From: an uncultured Mucilaginibacter sp.
GTDB lineage: Bacteria > Bacteroidota > Bacteroidia > Sphingobacteriales > Sphingobacteriaceae
Length of the DNA: 64,000 nt
Assembly: GCF_946479965.1 (NCBI RefSeq)
Contig: NZ_CAMLHX010000018.1
Span: forward strand, 7,693-71,692
Direction: 5' to 3'
The notes below the pieces were generated by a model, which had not been told where the DNA came from, searched no databases, and saw nothing but the letters and a program-made list of their open reading frames with translations. Made by a program: the position numbers and the translations under genes. Shown piece by piece: positions 7,884 to 17,710 of the stretch. Position 1 is the stretch's first letter. Every line of letters starts with the position of its first letter.

Positions 7884-9599
7884 ATGGGCAAAAAACAGAT
7901 CAGTATTTTTGTGCTTCTTTTTGCGTGCTGTGGTGTGTCAATGCAAACATTGTATGCGCAATCGCTGCGTGTAGGGGCCAGAGGCGAGGAAGATGTTGAG
8001 CAAATGTTTTATGCCGCGCTTAGTAAAAAAACGGTAGAAGATAATGCCGGAGCAGCAAACATTTTTACTAAAATATTAGAGATAGATCCCGATAACGATG
8101 CCTCATTATATGAGCTGGCTAACATAAAAAAACTGCAAAAAAATTATCCTGCAGCTTTGCCACTGCTTGAAAAAGCAGTAACCATAAAACCTGATAACAC
8201 CTGGTACTGGTTAGCACTTGCTGATGTGTACGAAAAGAATAACGACTTTACTAAGCTTGAAAACGTATTTGCCCAACTGATACGCCTTAACCCTGATAAG
8301 CCCGACGGTTACTTTGACAAAGCGAACGCCTTGTTTTTACAGGGCAAATATGATGAGGCGCTAAAAGTGTATGATCAGGTAGAAAAAATAACCGGCCCAA
8401 GTGATGACCTGACACTTAACCGCCAAAAGGTATATCTTAAGCAAGGCGATCCGGATAAAGCAGCAGCCTCGTTGGAAGCATTGATTGCTGCCAGCCCTAA
8501 CAATATACGCTACTACTTAATGCTGGCCGACTTGTACAATTCGGTTAATCAGCGGGATAAAACGGCGAAGGTTTTGGAACGGGCTAAAAAGATAGACCCC
8601 AATAATGGGTTGATCCATTTAGCCCTGGCTGATATTTATCGCGATAAAAAGAACGTTGAGGGCAGTTTCAGCGAATTGGAGCAGGCTTTCTCAGTGCCCG
8701 AGCTAAGTATCGAACAAAAAATAAGAATAATAGCCGGCTACATTCCGCAGTTTTCTGATCCGAATGCCCGTGCAAGTGCGTTGGCGCTTTCAAAATTGCT
8801 GGTTACAAGTCACCCAGAAGATGCCCGGGCGCATGCAATATATGGCGATATCCTTTTACAAAATGATAAAGTAAGCGAAGCCAAAGCCAGCTATAAAAAA
8901 TCTATTGCTATTAATGATCAGGTTTACGAGGTGCGTGAGCAATTGGTAAGGATAGCACTTGGCGAGAATGACCTGGCAACGGTAATTAAAGAAGGCGAGG
9001 AAGCTTTGTCGTTCTTCCCCAACCAGGCAACAATGAATTATTTTGTTGGCATGGCGTGGTTGCAAAAAAAGGATGCCAAAAAAGCACTTACCTATTTAAA
9101 AAATGCCGTGTCGCTTGAGTTGGAGGATAAAGAATTATTATCGCAGTCGTATTCAGCATTAGGCGATTGTTATCATGAATTGCAGAATAACAAATTGTCT
9201 GACGAAAACTACGATAAATCGTTACAGTATAATGCTGATAATGTTTACACCCTTAATAATTACGCCTATTATTTAGCCATACGTGGCGAAAATTTGGTCA
9301 AGGCCGCTGCAATGGCTAAGCGCGCGGTTGATGCTAAGCCCGATATGGGATCATTTGAAGATACTTATGCCTGGGTGTTATTTAAACAGAAAAAATACGC
9401 GGAAGCAAAAACATGGATGGAGAAAGCCATGCTGCACAATAAAGATAAAAGTGCAACGCAGGCAGAACATTACGGCGACATTTTGTTTAATACAGGTAAT
9501 GCCGATGCTGCTTTGCAGAGCTGGATAAAGGCGAAGGAATATGGCGGAAAATCGGCAGTGTTAGAGCGGAAAATAAATGAGAAGAAATATAGCGAATAA
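7884..9599 (+). CDS. exported TPR-repeat protein
   Basis: A 571 aa protein with a signal peptide (GKKQISIFVLLFACCGVS, cleavage near LYAQ) followed by tetratricopeptide repeats over almost the full length. Many units show the A-x-x-x-Y or P-x-N pattern (PAALPLLEKAVTIKPDN, YDEALKVYDQVEKI, AEAKASYKKSIAINDQ, YAEAKTWMEKAM). TPR arrays are protein-interaction scaffolds; this one should act in the periplasm. ATG 7884 is chosen because it begins the signal peptide and follows the promoter. The gene overlaps the DUF4292 lipoprotein gene by 23 bases and an EnvC-like gene follows, suggesting an envelope-biogenesis operon. Confidence 0.85.
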   Translation: MGKKQISIFVLLFACCGVSMQTLYAQSLRVGARGEEDVEQMFYAALSKKTVEDNAGAANIFTKILEIDPDNDASLYELANIKKLQKNYPAALPLLEKAVTIKPDNTWYWLALADVYEKNNDFTKLENVFAQLIRLNPDKPDGYFDKANALFLQGKYDEALKVYDQVEKITGPSDDLTLNRQKVYLKQGDPDKAAASLEALIAASPNNIRYYLMLADLYNSVNQRDKTAKVLERAKKIDPNNGLIHLALADIYRDKKNVEGSFSELEQAFSVPELSIEQKIRIIAGYIPQFSDPNARASALALSKLLVTSHPEDARAHAIYGDILLQNDKVSEAKASYKKSIAINDQVYEVREQLVRIALGENDLATVIKEGEEALSFFPNQATMNYFVGMAWLQKKDAKKALTYLKNAVSLELEDKELLSQSYSALGDCYHELQNNKLSDENYDKSLQYNADNVYTLNNYAYYLAIRGENLVKAAAMAKRAVDAKPDMGSFEDTYAWVLFKQKKYAEAKTWMEKAMLHNKDKSATQAEHYGDILFNTGNADAALQSWIKAKEYGGKSAVLERKINEKKYSE

Positions 9600-10368
9600 A
9601 ATAATCGTACTGTGCATTGTAGCGGTAATTTCAGTTGGTTGTAAAGCACGTAAAATGGTTACTGCCCCGGTGGTTACAGCACCGCCGGTAGTGGTTGATA
9701 ACTCAACAGCCAATACTATTGCTGCCATTAAAAGCAGGCAACTCACTTTCAATACCTTTTCGGGTAAAGCCAGTGCCGACCTCAATATTGATAACGATAA
9801 CAGGGGTGTTTCTATGAATATCCGTATTGATCGTGGCAAGCGGATATGGGTTTCGATAACAGCTTTGCTAAGTATTGAAGTGGCCCGTGCGTTAATTACG
9901 CCCGACAGCATCAAGATCATCAATAAAATACAGGGTGTATATATAAAAAAACCGTTTAGCTATGTGCATACTTACGCCGGCAAACAGGTTAATTACACCA
10001 CACTGGAGTCGTTGTTGACAGGCAACGCAGTGCCTGAGTTACTATCAACAGATGCGGATCTGCAAAAGGGAGATAATACCATCACGCTCTCTGGCAAATT
10101 ACAGCAACTTTTATATAAAACGATCTTTAATCCGGATATGAAAGTGTCCCAATTGAATTTGTCTAATAATGAGCAGCAGCAATCGCTGCAGGTTAATAAC
10201 AGCAATTTTGTATTGGTGGACGGACGCACGCTTCCGTCGCAAATCAACATTAGCTCAAGCCTGAAAGAAAAAAAGATCGCGGTTAAACTGGAGTATTCAA
10301 AGGTAGAGCTTGACCGTGTATTGGAATATCCATTCAATATCCCCGAAACCTATACACCTGCCAATTAA
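9577..10368 (+). CDS. DUF4292-type lipoprotein (LolB-like fold suspected)
   Basis: A 263 aa lipoprotein with a basic start (MRRNIANK), a hydrophobic segment and lipobox VGC (Cys at about residue 22). The mature part has the TFNTFSGKASADLNI, RIWVSITALLSIEVARALIT and DSIKIINKIQGVYIKK blocks of DUF4292 proteins. Alternating beta strands after a GKA-type motif recall the LolA/LolB barrel, so a role in carrying or inserting lipoproteins in the outer membrane is a reasonable inference but not shown. It starts 23 bases inside the TPR gene and is followed by an EnvC-like gene after 19 bases. Confidence 0.75.
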   Translation: MRRNIANKIIVLCIVAVISVGCKARKMVTAPVVTAPPVVVDNSTANTIAAIKSRQLTFNTFSGKASADLNIDNDNRGVSMNIRIDRGKRIWVSITALLSIEVARALITPDSIKIINKIQGVYIKKPFSYVHTYAGKQVNYTTLESLLTGNAVPELLSTDADLQKGDNTITLSGKLQQLLYKTIFNPDMKVSQLNLSNNEQQQSLQVNNSNFVLVDGRTLPSQINISSSLKEKKIAVKLEYSKVELDRVLEYPFNIPETYTPAN

Positions 10369-10387
10369 AATTAATACTTTTGAAGGG

Positions 10388-11665
10388 ATGAAATTTTTAA
10401 AAGTACTATTCTTTTTGGTTTGTGTGATAGCCACATTGAGCGTTTATGCACAAAGCAGCGATCAACTTAAGCGGGATAGAGACAGGCTTACCGACGAATT
10501 GGAGAAGCTTACCCGCGAGTACAACGAAACGGTTAGCAACAAAAAGTCAACAATAAAACAGCTTAATATATTAAGGGCACAGATCAATCTGCGCGAAAAA
10601 AAGATAGACAACATAAATGCTGAGGTAAGAAATCTGAACAGCGAAATTGCTGTGAATACCAATACCGTACATAGCCTGGAGCAACAGCTTAAACAGTTGC
10701 GCGAAGAGTACAAGGCGATGGTCTTATTTGCCTATCATAATAAAAGCGGCTACAATAAATTGATGTTTGTTTTTGCTGCGAAAGACTTTAACCAGGCCTA
10801 CAAGCGTTTAAAATATCTGCAGGAGTTTGCAGCCTATCGTAAAAGGCAGGCCGGATACATTGAAGAAAAGGAAAAAGAATTGTATGGACGCATAGTGCAG
10901 TTAGATAAAACCAAAGAGGAAAAGCGCAATATACTTTTAGAGCAGCAGAAGGAGAAAGAAAACCTTGGTAAGGAAAGAAGTAGCCAGCAAAAAGTGGCAA
11001 GTAATCTTTCAAGACAAGAAGGCCAGTTAAAAACAGCGCAAAGAGATCTGCAAAGAAAGATAGCAGCGGCAACCAAGGCTATCATACGCAAAGAGCTTGA
11101 AGAATTGCGGAAAAAGCAGGAAGCTGAAAGGCTGGCAGCCGAAAAGGCCGCGGCTTTAGCAAGGGCAAGAACGGGTAATAAAGATGTACCCGCTGCCGCG
11201 CCGGTTGTCCGTAAAACGGACAGTCAGGTACTCAACGCAACTCCCGAAGCCGCGGCTCTCTCAGTTAGTTTTTTGGGCAATAGGGGGCGTCTGCCATGGC
11301 CAGTTGCAGTTGGTCAAATTATACAAGGATTTGGCAACAACAAGGTGGACGGTATTAACATTGATAATAATGGCGTCGACATCAGAACCTCGGCAGGGGC
11401 TCAGGTAAGAGCTGTTTTTGAAGGGGAAGTACTTAGCGTGCAAGAGATAATGGGAACCTTTCTGGTGGCTGTTAAACACGGGGAGTATTTTTCGGTTTAT
11501 TCCAACCTTCGTTCGGTATCAGTGTCTAAGGGGCAGAAGGTAAATACAAAGCAATCTATAGGGGCCGTTGCTACTGAAGCCGCAACCGGCGAAACGGTGG
11601 CTCATTTTGAGCTGTATAAAGGGAAAGAGAATGTTAACCCTGAAACATGGCTAGCCCCCAGATAG
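10388..11665 (+). CDS. EnvC-like murein hydrolase activator (degenerate M23/LytM)
   Basis: A 425 aa periplasmic protein: signal peptide ending SVYAQ, a long coiled coil (about 22-255, heptads rich in L, K, E, R and Q), an Ala/Arg/Lys linker, then a C-terminal LytM domain beginning LPWPVAVGQIIQGFG. Zinc-binding positions are eroded: the first HxGxD position is NNGVDI (His to Asn) and the usual YSHL is YSNL. It should therefore not cut peptidoglycan but activate amidases, as EnvC does at the division septum. ATG 10388 starts a proper signal peptide; earlier frame-open sequence overlaps the lipoprotein gene and lacks one. Confidence 0.87.
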   Translation: MKFLKVLFFLVCVIATLSVYAQSSDQLKRDRDRLTDELEKLTREYNETVSNKKSTIKQLNILRAQINLREKKIDNINAEVRNLNSEIAVNTNTVHSLEQQLKQLREEYKAMVLFAYHNKSGYNKLMFVFAAKDFNQAYKRLKYLQEFAAYRKRQAGYIEEKEKELYGRIVQLDKTKEEKRNILLEQQKEKENLGKERSSQQKVASNLSRQEGQLKTAQRDLQRKIAAATKAIIRKELEELRKKQEAERLAAEKAAALARARTGNKDVPAAAPVVRKTDSQVLNATPEAAALSVSFLGNRGRLPWPVAVGQIIQGFGNNKVDGINIDNNGVDIRTSAGAQVRAVFEGEVLSVQEIMGTFLVAVKHGEYFSVYSNLRSVSVSKGQKVNTKQSIGAVATEAATGETVAHFELYKGKENVNPETWLAPR

Positions 11666-11693
11666 TTGGTGTTTTTATAAAATATTAATTGTT

Positions 11694-11701
11694 TATATTT
11701 G
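11694..11701 (+). promoter_or_regulatory. -7 promoter-like element of the tatA pair
   Basis: TATATTTG, identical to the TPR-gene element, 23 bases before the tatA ATG. The best upstream TTG (11666-11668) is 25 bases away, slightly long for the class. Confidence 0.4.
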
Positions 11702-11724
11702 TAACCTTAAATTAAAAAAATAAG

Positions 11725-12192
11725 ATGTTGAGCGGGGTGTTTTTATTTCTGGATATTGGTGGCGGGGAATTAATGCTGATACTTGGAGCTGCTTTATTGC
11801 TGTTTGGAGGCGATAAACTGCCGGGTTTGGCAAAGGGGTTAGGCAAAGGTATCCGCGATTTTAAAGAGGCATCAGAAGGCGTAAAACGCGAGATCAATAA
11901 TCAAATAGATAGCTTTGAAAACAAAAAGCTCGAAGAACAGCAGGTTAAAAAAAATATAGATCAAACACCCGCAGAGTACGACGGATATGACCCTAACCGG
12001 TTTATTGAAGAAAAATCTGCCGGCGATGAATATCTTGCCAATAGCATGCCTGCAAGCCAGGATTATGTAACAGGTAATGATCAGGTAGAATTTGAAGAGA
12101 ATGTTGAGCACGATACCCGGTACAAGCACGAGCAGGCTTTGCCCGATGATGAACCGCAAACTGCTCAGGCAAACAATAAAAAGATATTTTAG
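11725..12192 (+). CDS. TatA/TatB-type twin-arginine translocase subunit, long form
   Basis: A 155 aa protein with one N-terminal transmembrane helix (ELMLILGAALLLFGGDKLP), the TatA/B hinge FGGDKLPGLAKGLGKGIRDFKEA, an amphipathic helix, and a long acidic, Gln/Glu-rich tail. The FGxxKLPxLxxxLG pattern is diagnostic of TatA/B; the extended tail may make it TatB-like. It is followed 25 bases later by a second, very short TatA, so the pair could supply both functions. At least one likely Tat substrate, the ActB iron-sulfur protein with its TPRRDFLK motif, is encoded in this window. Confidence 0.88.
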   Translation: MLSGVFLFLDIGGGELMLILGAALLLFGGDKLPGLAKGLGKGIRDFKEASEGVKREINNQIDSFENKKLEEQQVKKNIDQTPAEYDGYDPNRFIEEKSAGDEYLANSMPASQDYVTGNDQVEFEENVEHDTRYKHEQALPDDEPQTAQANNKKIF

Positions 12193-12217
12193 AACAATAT
12201 ATTAAAAAGTAGAAACC

Positions 12218-12388
12218 ATGATGGGATTAGGCGCACAAGAAATTATTTTAATTCTTTTAATAGTAGTGCTGTTATTTGGCGGCAGAAAAATACCTGAATT
12301 GATGAGAGGTTTAGGTAAAGGCGTAAGAGAATTTAAAGACGCATCAAGCGGAGCCAACGAAACTACAGAAGAAAAACCGAAAGTTTAA
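12218..12388 (+). CDS. tatA: TatA, minimal 56-aa form
   Basis: A 56 aa protein beginning [20 protein letters not shown], then [23 protein letters not shown] and a short Glu/Lys tail. It has every element of TatA: a short periplasmic end, one helix, the FGxxKIPEL hinge and an amphipathic helix. Two adjacent ATGs (12218 and 12221) are possible. It lies 25 bases after the longer TatA/B gene, and the rho-independent terminator at 12427-12476 ends this pair before gatA. Confidence 0.9.
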   Translation: MMGLGAQEIILILLIVVLLFGGRKIPELMRGLGKGVREFKDASSGANETTEEKPKV

Positions 12389-12426
12389 TACACTAAGGTA
12401 CTCTGTTACAAGATCTTATTAAATAT

Positions 12427-12476
12427 AACTTATCTGTTGAAAATTATATCCTTTTCAACGGATAAGTTTTTTATTT
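12427..12476 (+). terminator. rho-independent terminator after tatA
   Basis: Arms 12427-12443 and 12452-12468 pair over 17 bases with one G-U wobble, 8-base loop, followed by TTTTTATTTT. It separates the tatA pair from gatA; the gatA promoter-like TATTTTAG lies in the T-rich tail. Confidence 0.85.
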
Positions 12477-12479
12477 TAG
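12472..12479 (+). promoter_or_regulatory. -7-like element of gatA
   Basis: TATTTTAG differs from TAnnTTTG at one position and lies six bases before the gatA ATG. The same TTAG variant appears upstream of the transglycosylase gene (13922-13929) and the SirB1-like gene (26572-26579), so it may be a genuine local variant. Confidence 0.3.
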
Positions 12480-12485
12480 GCCCCT

Positions 12486-13913
12486 ATGATTAAATCTTAC
12501 TCCTCTTTAGCTGAAATACAAAGTGGATTAAAAAGCGGAACCATCACCGTAAAGGCGTTGGTTGAGAACTATCTGGTTAATATAAAGGCAAACTGCCATC
12601 TTAACGCCTTTAACGAGGTGTTTGAAGAGGAAGCGCTGCAAAATGCCGAGCATCTTGACCAAAAATTAAAGCAAGGCAATGCCGGGCGTTTAGCAGGTAT
12701 GGTTTTGGCTATTAAAGACAATATCTGCTACCAGGGGCATGAAGTTACTGCATCTTCAAAAATTTTAGAAGGGTTTAAATCTATATACTCTTCAACCATA
12801 GTTGAGCGCCTGCTCAATGAAGATGCTATTATAATTGGCCGTACCAATTGCGACGAGTTTGCCATGGGCGCCTCCAACGAATCCTCTTATTTCGGTATAG
12901 TAAAAAACCATGCCGACAATACCTGCGTTCCGGGTGGATCATCGGGCGGTGCTGCTGTAGCGGTACAGGCCGATATGTGCCATGCTGCTATTGGTACTGA
13001 TACCGGCGGATCGATAAGACAACCTGCAGCGTTTTGTGGCCTGGTAGGATTAAAACCTACCTACGGACGCGTTTCGCGTTATGGTTTGATCGCCTACGGT
13101 TCATCATTTGATCAGGCAGGCCCGTTAACGCGTTCTGTTGAAGATGCAGCATTGTTATTAGAAGTAATGGCAGGTGCTGATGATTATGATAGCAGTACAT
13201 CGCAGGTTCCTGCAGATGCTTATGGGGGTAAACTTGAAAAATCATCAGGCAAAAAGAAGATAGCTTATTTACGCGAGGCTTTAACCAGCAATGGTGTAGA
13301 TGATGATGTAAAAGTAGCTTTAAAACTCAAGATAGAACAGCTGCAAGCCGAGGGGCATACCGTTACACCTGTAGAGTTTGACTACCTGGATTATATCGTG
13401 CCAACGTATTATATTCTGACCATGGCGGAAGCATCATCCAACCTGGCGCGTTTTGATGGTGTTCATTACGGATATCGCAGCAAAAACGCTACCGATCTGG
13501 TATCTACGTATAAACTTTCACGGTCTGAGGGCTTTGGCAAAGAAGTAAAACGCCGTATTATGTTGGGTACCTTTGTGCTTAGCGCAGGGTATTACGATGC
13601 CTACTACGCAAAGGCACAAAAAGTGCGCAGACTGATAAAAGAGCGTACTGAAAGCATCTTAAAAGAGTTCGATTTTATATTGATCCCAACCACGCCTGAG
13701 CCTGCATTTAAGATAGGCCATATCAGCGATGACCCTTTGAAAAGTTACATGGCCGATATATTTACTGTACAGGCTTCATTAGCTGGCGTCCCTGCTATAT
13801 CCCTGCCCGCAGGCAATAACAGCAAAGGTTTACCGTTAGGATTACAATTATTAACCAGTCATTTCAACGAGCAGGAATTATTAAATTTCGCAAAATATTT
13901 CGTTGAACTATAA
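12486..13913 (+). CDS. gatA: Asp-tRNA(Asn)/Glu-tRNA(Gln) amidotransferase subunit A
   Basis: The glutaminase subunit of GatCAB, which releases ammonia from glutamine to amidate Glu-tRNA(Gln) or Asp-tRNA(Asn). The amidase-signature catalytic triad is visible: Lys in AIKDNI, cis-Ser in GTDTGGSIRQP and the nucleophile Ser in PGGSSGGAAVAV. The conserved LVGLKPTYGRVSRYGL follows. 475 aa is the normal length. gatB and gatC are not adjacent; the gene stands alone between a terminator and the transglycosylase gene. Confidence 0.96.
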   Translation: MIKSYSSLAEIQSGLKSGTITVKALVENYLVNIKANCHLNAFNEVFEEEALQNAEHLDQKLKQGNAGRLAGMVLAIKDNICYQGHEVTASSKILEGFKSIYSSTIVERLLNEDAIIIGRTNCDEFAMGASNESSYFGIVKNHADNTCVPGGSSGGAAVAVQADMCHAAIGTDTGGSIRQPAAFCGLVGLKPTYGRVSRYGLIAYGSSFDQAGPLTRSVEDAALLLEVMAGADDYDSSTSQVPADAYGGKLEKSSGKKKIAYLREALTSNGVDDDVKVALKLKIEQLQAEGHTVTPVEFDYLDYIVPTYYILTMAEASSNLARFDGVHYGYRSKNATDLVSTYKLSRSEGFGKEVKRRIMLGTFVLSAGYYDAYYAKAQKVRRLIKERTESILKEFDFILIPTTPEPAFKIGHISDDPLKSYMADIFTVQASLAGVPAISLPAGNNSKGLPLGLQLLTSHFNEQELLNFAKYFVEL

Positions 13914-13978
13914 ATATTTAATACTTTAGCAAATGCGTGTTTAAAAACGCACATGCTATTAACCCCTAATGAGAAAGA

Positions 13979-15253
13979 ATGAAGAGAATAATTATTGTCG
14001 CTTTATGCCTTTTATCACAACAAACTATTAAAGCTAACGACCTTCCCATCGATAGCACAATCAAGAATAAAGCCGTTCTTCCTGTAAGCGCAGGTACTAA
14101 CGATGCCGCGGCATTAGTGGTTAGGGAATTATTCCCAGGCAGAGCTTTGTCTCCTGACCCTACATCTTTTGCAGGCAAACTTGCTGCTATTCAAAAAGAA
14201 GTTCAGCTGGATTATAATGAATATGTACAAAATTACATAGACCTTTATACCCGCCACAAGGAAGAAATGAGCCATGTTTTGGGCTTGTCGCAATACTACT
14301 TTCCCATCTACGAAAAAATCTTTCGTGAAGCAGGCATACCTGAGGAAATAAAATATCTGTCAATAGTTGAATCAAAGCTCGATCCGTTCGCCGTGTCAAG
14401 AGTTGGGGCTACAGGGCCCTGGCAATTTATGCCTGCAACAGCTAAGGCCTATGGTTTAGGTATGGATAGCTATGTTGATGAGCGCCGCGATCCTGTTAAG
14501 GCATGTTACGCCGCTGCCGCTTATCTGAGAGATTCGTACATGGAATTTGGTGATTGGCTATTAGCCATAGCATCATACAACTGCGGTAAAAGTAATGTGG
14601 AGCGTGCTGTTGAAAAGGCGGGAGCGTTGGACTTTTGGGCGATAAGACAGTATTTGCCTACCGAAACCCGCAATTACGTACCGGCTTTTATAGCCATGTC
14701 TTATGTTATGAATTATGCGAACGAGCACGATATTGACATTAACCAGGCTTCGATATTGGGTACTACCGAAACCGTGATGATTGATAAATTTATCACTTTA
14801 AGCAATGTGGCAAAAGCAATGGGAATGGATGTTAAAGATCTGGCCGCATTCAATCCGTCGTATAAAAAACAGATAGTAAACGGAACACCTGAAAATCCAC
14901 GCATGTTAGTTATACCGCGTACTTTTGATGTTGATTACACCACTTTATATTCTGCTTTAACTGATCCTAACGCTACTATAGCAGTTCAACCAAAACGTGT
15001 TATCCCAATTTTTGCTCCAAAACCTACAACGATTTCGCCTACATTTGTGTCGTCATCTACCGCCAATATCCATGTTGTAAAACGGGGTGAGAATCTGGTT
15101 GACGTGGCATCTACCTATGGCGTGGATATTGACGATCTGAAAAAGTGGAACCGTTTGCGTGGATACAGCTTAACGCCCGGAAGAAAGCTAAAGCTTACGG
15201 CTGATGCTGTAATTGAGCCGACCGTTTCTGCCGATGCGGGGAGAAATAGTTGA
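13979..15253 (+). CDS. MltD-like lytic transglycosylase with LysM domains
   Basis: A 424 aa periplasmic muramidase-type enzyme that cleaves peptidoglycan between MurNAc and GlcNAc. It has a signal peptide (IIIVALCLLSQQTIKAN) and an SLT domain with catalytic Glu131 in IVESKLDPFAVS, GATGPWQFMPATAKAYGL and the ASYNCGKSNVERAV motif. The C-terminal half carries one divergent LysM-like segment (about 259-305) and a clear LysM (IHVVKRGENLVDVASTYGV, about 360-405) for peptidoglycan binding. Length and order match MltD of Bacteroidota. A TACTTTAG -7-like box at 13922-13929 with TTG 16 bases upstream may drive it. Confidence 0.9.
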   Translation: MKRIIIVALCLLSQQTIKANDLPIDSTIKNKAVLPVSAGTNDAAALVVRELFPGRALSPDPTSFAGKLAAIQKEVQLDYNEYVQNYIDLYTRHKEEMSHVLGLSQYYFPIYEKIFREAGIPEEIKYLSIVESKLDPFAVSRVGATGPWQFMPATAKAYGLGMDSYVDERRDPVKACYAAAAYLRDSYMEFGDWLLAIASYNCGKSNVERAVEKAGALDFWAIRQYLPTETRNYVPAFIAMSYVMNYANEHDIDINQASILGTTETVMIDKFITLSNVAKAMGMDVKDLAAFNPSYKKQIVNGTPENPRMLVIPRTFDVDYTTLYSALTDPNATIAVQPKRVIPIFAPKPTTISPTFVSSSTANIHVVKRGENLVDVASTYGVDIDDLKKWNRLRGYSLTPGRKLKLTADAVIEPTVSADAGRNS

Positions 15254-15300
15254 TCTCATAAGTAAAACGGGCTGTTGCCCTTATCTTTAAATTAAATTGT

Positions 15301-15325
15301 AGCCCGTATGTTACCGGGCTTTTTT
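15301..15325 (+). terminator. terminator after the transglycosylase gene
   Basis: AGCCCG (15301-15306) pairs with CGGGCT (15315-15320), two more A-T pairs are possible inside, and the right arm is followed by TTTTT. It lies 50 bases after the transglycosylase stop. Confidence 0.7.
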
Positions 15326-15347
15326 AATATAGATGGCTCAAAACACA

Positions 15348-15355
15348 TAAATTTG
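15348..15355 (+). promoter_or_regulatory. -7 promoter-like element of maeB
   Basis: TAAATTTG matches TAnnTTTG and lies 18 bases before the ATG at 15374, immediately after the preceding terminator. No convincing -33 TTTG is visible. It argues against starting translation further upstream at 15308. Confidence 0.4.
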
Positions 15356-15373
15356 TGCCGAATAAATTTTATT

Positions 15374-17650
15374 ATGGATACTCCAAACCGAAAGCAAGAC
15401 GCGTTAAACTACCACTCAAAAGGCCGTCCCGGTAAAATACAAGTTATACCTACCAAACCTACCAACTCGCAGCGCGACTTAAGCATGGCTTACTCGCCCG
15501 GGGTTGCTGAGCCTTGTTTAAGAATTGCCGAAAATGTTGAAGATGTTTATAAATATACGGCTAAAGGCAATTTGGTAGGCGTTATAAGTAATGGCACCGC
15601 GGTTTTGGGTTTGGGTAACATTGGTCCGGAAGCCAGCAAACCGGTTATGGAGGGTAAGGGCCTGTTATTTAAAATTTATGCAGATATAGATGTATTTGAC
15701 CTGGAGATAAACGCAACTACGGTTGATGAATTTGTAACCATAGTAAAAGCCCTTGAACCTACGTTTGGCGGTATTAATTTAGAAGATATAGGCGCGCCGG
15801 CTTGTTTTGAAATAGAACGCCGGCTTAAAGCCGAAATGAAGATCCCGGTAATGCACGATGACCAGCACGGTACTGCAATTATATCAGGAGCTGCATTATT
15901 AAACGCCTGCGAGATACAGGGCAAAAAGCTGGATAAGATAAAAATGGTAGTGAATGGCGCAGGTGCTGCGGCTGTTTCCTGCTCAAAAATGTACCTTTCG
16001 TTAGGCATTAAAAAAGAGAACCTGGTGATGTTTGACATCAACGGAATTATAACGCCCGATCGTCAGGACCTTGACGAGATGCGCCTGCAATTTGCTACGG
16101 ACAGGAAGGATATAAAAACATTGACCGAGGCGTTAAAAGGCGCAGATGTTTTAGTAGGCTTATCCGCAGGTAACTGCGTAACGCCCGATATGCTTAAGGG
16201 TATGGCTAAGAACCCTATTGTGTTCGCCATGGCTAACCCTGAACCCGAAATAGCGTATGACCTTGCCATTAAATCCCGCAAAGATATAATCATCGCAACC
16301 GGCCGTTCTGATTTTCCTAACCAGGTAAATAACGTTTTGGGTTTCCCTTACATATTCAGGGGGGCGTTAGATGTACGTGCAAGTGCCATAAACGAAGAAA
16401 TGAAACTTGCGGCGGTGCATGCTATAGCCAATATGGCAAAAAAATCCGTTCCGGAAGCGGTAAACCAGGCCTATAACGCCAGGAACTTAAAGTTTGGCCG
16501 CGATTATATAATCCCTAAGCCGATGGATCAGCGCCTGATAACTGAAGTGTCTGCGGCGGTTGCCAAGGCTGCCATAGAATCAGGCGTGGCGCGGAAAACT
16601 ATAACTGATTGGGATGCCTACACAGAGCAGTTACGCTCAAGAATAGGACCCGACGATAAGCTGTTACGCAACATTACCAACCAGGCTAAGAGCAATCCTA
16701 AACGCGTTGTTTTTGCCGATGCGGATAATTATAAAATATTGCGTGCAGCTCAAATAGTTAAAGACGAAAAAATTGCCACCCCGATATTATTAGGCGATGA
16801 AGGAAGGATCAAAGCGATAATAAAAGAGCATGATATGGATTTTGGCGAGGTGAAGATTATTGATCCTCACCTGGGTGCCGAAAATACCGAGCGATATGCT
16901 AATTATTTGTTTGAAAAACGTCAGCGTAGGGGCATTACATTGTACGAGGCACGTAAGTTACTATCAGATTATAACTACTATGGCGCTTGTATGGTTGAGT
17001 ACGGAGAAGCCGATGCGCTGATATCCGGCCTGAGTAAAAACTATGCGACTACTATAAAACCTGCTTTGCAGATAATAGGCGTGCAAAAGGGTGTTAGCCG
17101 TGTGGCTGGTATGTACCTGATGATAACACCGAAAGGGCCTGTATTTTTTGGCGATACTACGGTTAACGTCGACCCAACTGTTGAAGAGCTGGTAGACATT
17201 ACAGTGTTGATAGAAAAATCAGTAAAGCAATTTAATATCAGTCCAAGGGTAGCTGTGCTGTCTTATTCAAACTTTGGCTCAAATGAGGGACCGATCCCTG
17301 AAGGTACACGCGAGGTGGTACGCCGTCTGCACAAGCAATACCCTGATATGGTTGTTGACGGCGATATGCAAGCCAACTTTGCGTTGAATGCGGAAATGCT
17401 TGCGGATAATTTTCCTTTCTCTACCTTAAAAGGTAAAGCGGCAAACACGCTTATATTCCCTAACCTGGAGTCGGGCAATATAGCTTATAAACTATTGCAG
17501 GAAATTGGTGGCGCTGAGGCTGTTGGCCCTATTTTGTTGGGGTTAAAAAAATCAGTACACATATTACAGCTGGGCAGTTCAGTACGCGAAATTGTGAACA
17601 TGGTCACCATTGCTGTAGTTGATGCGCAAGCCAAAGAGCAAATGCAATAA
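15374..17650 (+). CDS. maeB: NADP-dependent malic enzyme with C-terminal phosphotransacetylase domain
   Basis: A 758 aa MaeB-type enzyme converting malate to pyruvate, CO2 and NADPH. The N-terminal malic-enzyme domain (about 1-410) shows [30 protein letters not shown] and the dinucleotide-binding [13 protein letters not shown]. The C-terminal domain (about 430-758) resembles phosphotransacetylase ([32 protein letters not shown]); in MaeB proteins this part is thought to bind acetyl-CoA as a regulator rather than catalyse. ATG 15374 gives the normal start and follows a promoter-like box. The next gene is ruvA. Confidence 0.94.
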   Translation: MDTPNRKQDALNYHSKGRPGKIQVIPTKPTNSQRDLSMAYSPGVAEPCLRIAENVEDVYKYTAKGNLVGVISNGTAVLGLGNIGPEASKPVMEGKGLLFKIYADIDVFDLEINATTVDEFVTIVKALEPTFGGINLEDIGAPACFEIERRLKAEMKIPVMHDDQHGTAIISGAALLNACEIQGKKLDKIKMVVNGAGAAAVSCSKMYLSLGIKKENLVMFDINGIITPDRQDLDEMRLQFATDRKDIKTLTEALKGADVLVGLSAGNCVTPDMLKGMAKNPIVFAMANPEPEIAYDLAIKSRKDIIIATGRSDFPNQVNNVLGFPYIFRGALDVRASAINEEMKLAAVHAIANMAKKSVPEAVNQAYNARNLKFGRDYIIPKPMDQRLITEVSAAVAKAAIESGVARKTITDWDAYTEQLRSRIGPDDKLLRNITNQAKSNPKRVVFADADNYKILRAAQIVKDEKIATPILLGDEGRIKAIIKEHDMDFGEVKIIDPHLGAENTERYANYLFEKRQRRGITLYEARKLLSDYNYYGACMVEYGEADALISGLSKNYATTIKPALQIIGVQKGVSRVAGMYLMITPKGPVFFGDTTVNVDPTVEELVDITVLIEKSVKQFNISPRVAVLSYSNFGSNEGPIPEGTREVVRRLHKQYPDMVVDGDMQANFALNAEMLADNFPFSTLKGKAANTLIFPNLESGNIAYKLLQEIGGAEAVGPILLGLKKSVHILQLGSSVREIVNMVTIAVVDAQAKEQMQ

Positions 17651-17710
17651 AAATAATATTGCAGGCAAGCTTTCGTCATTAAACGTGTAAATTTATCCGT
17701 TAGCAAAACT

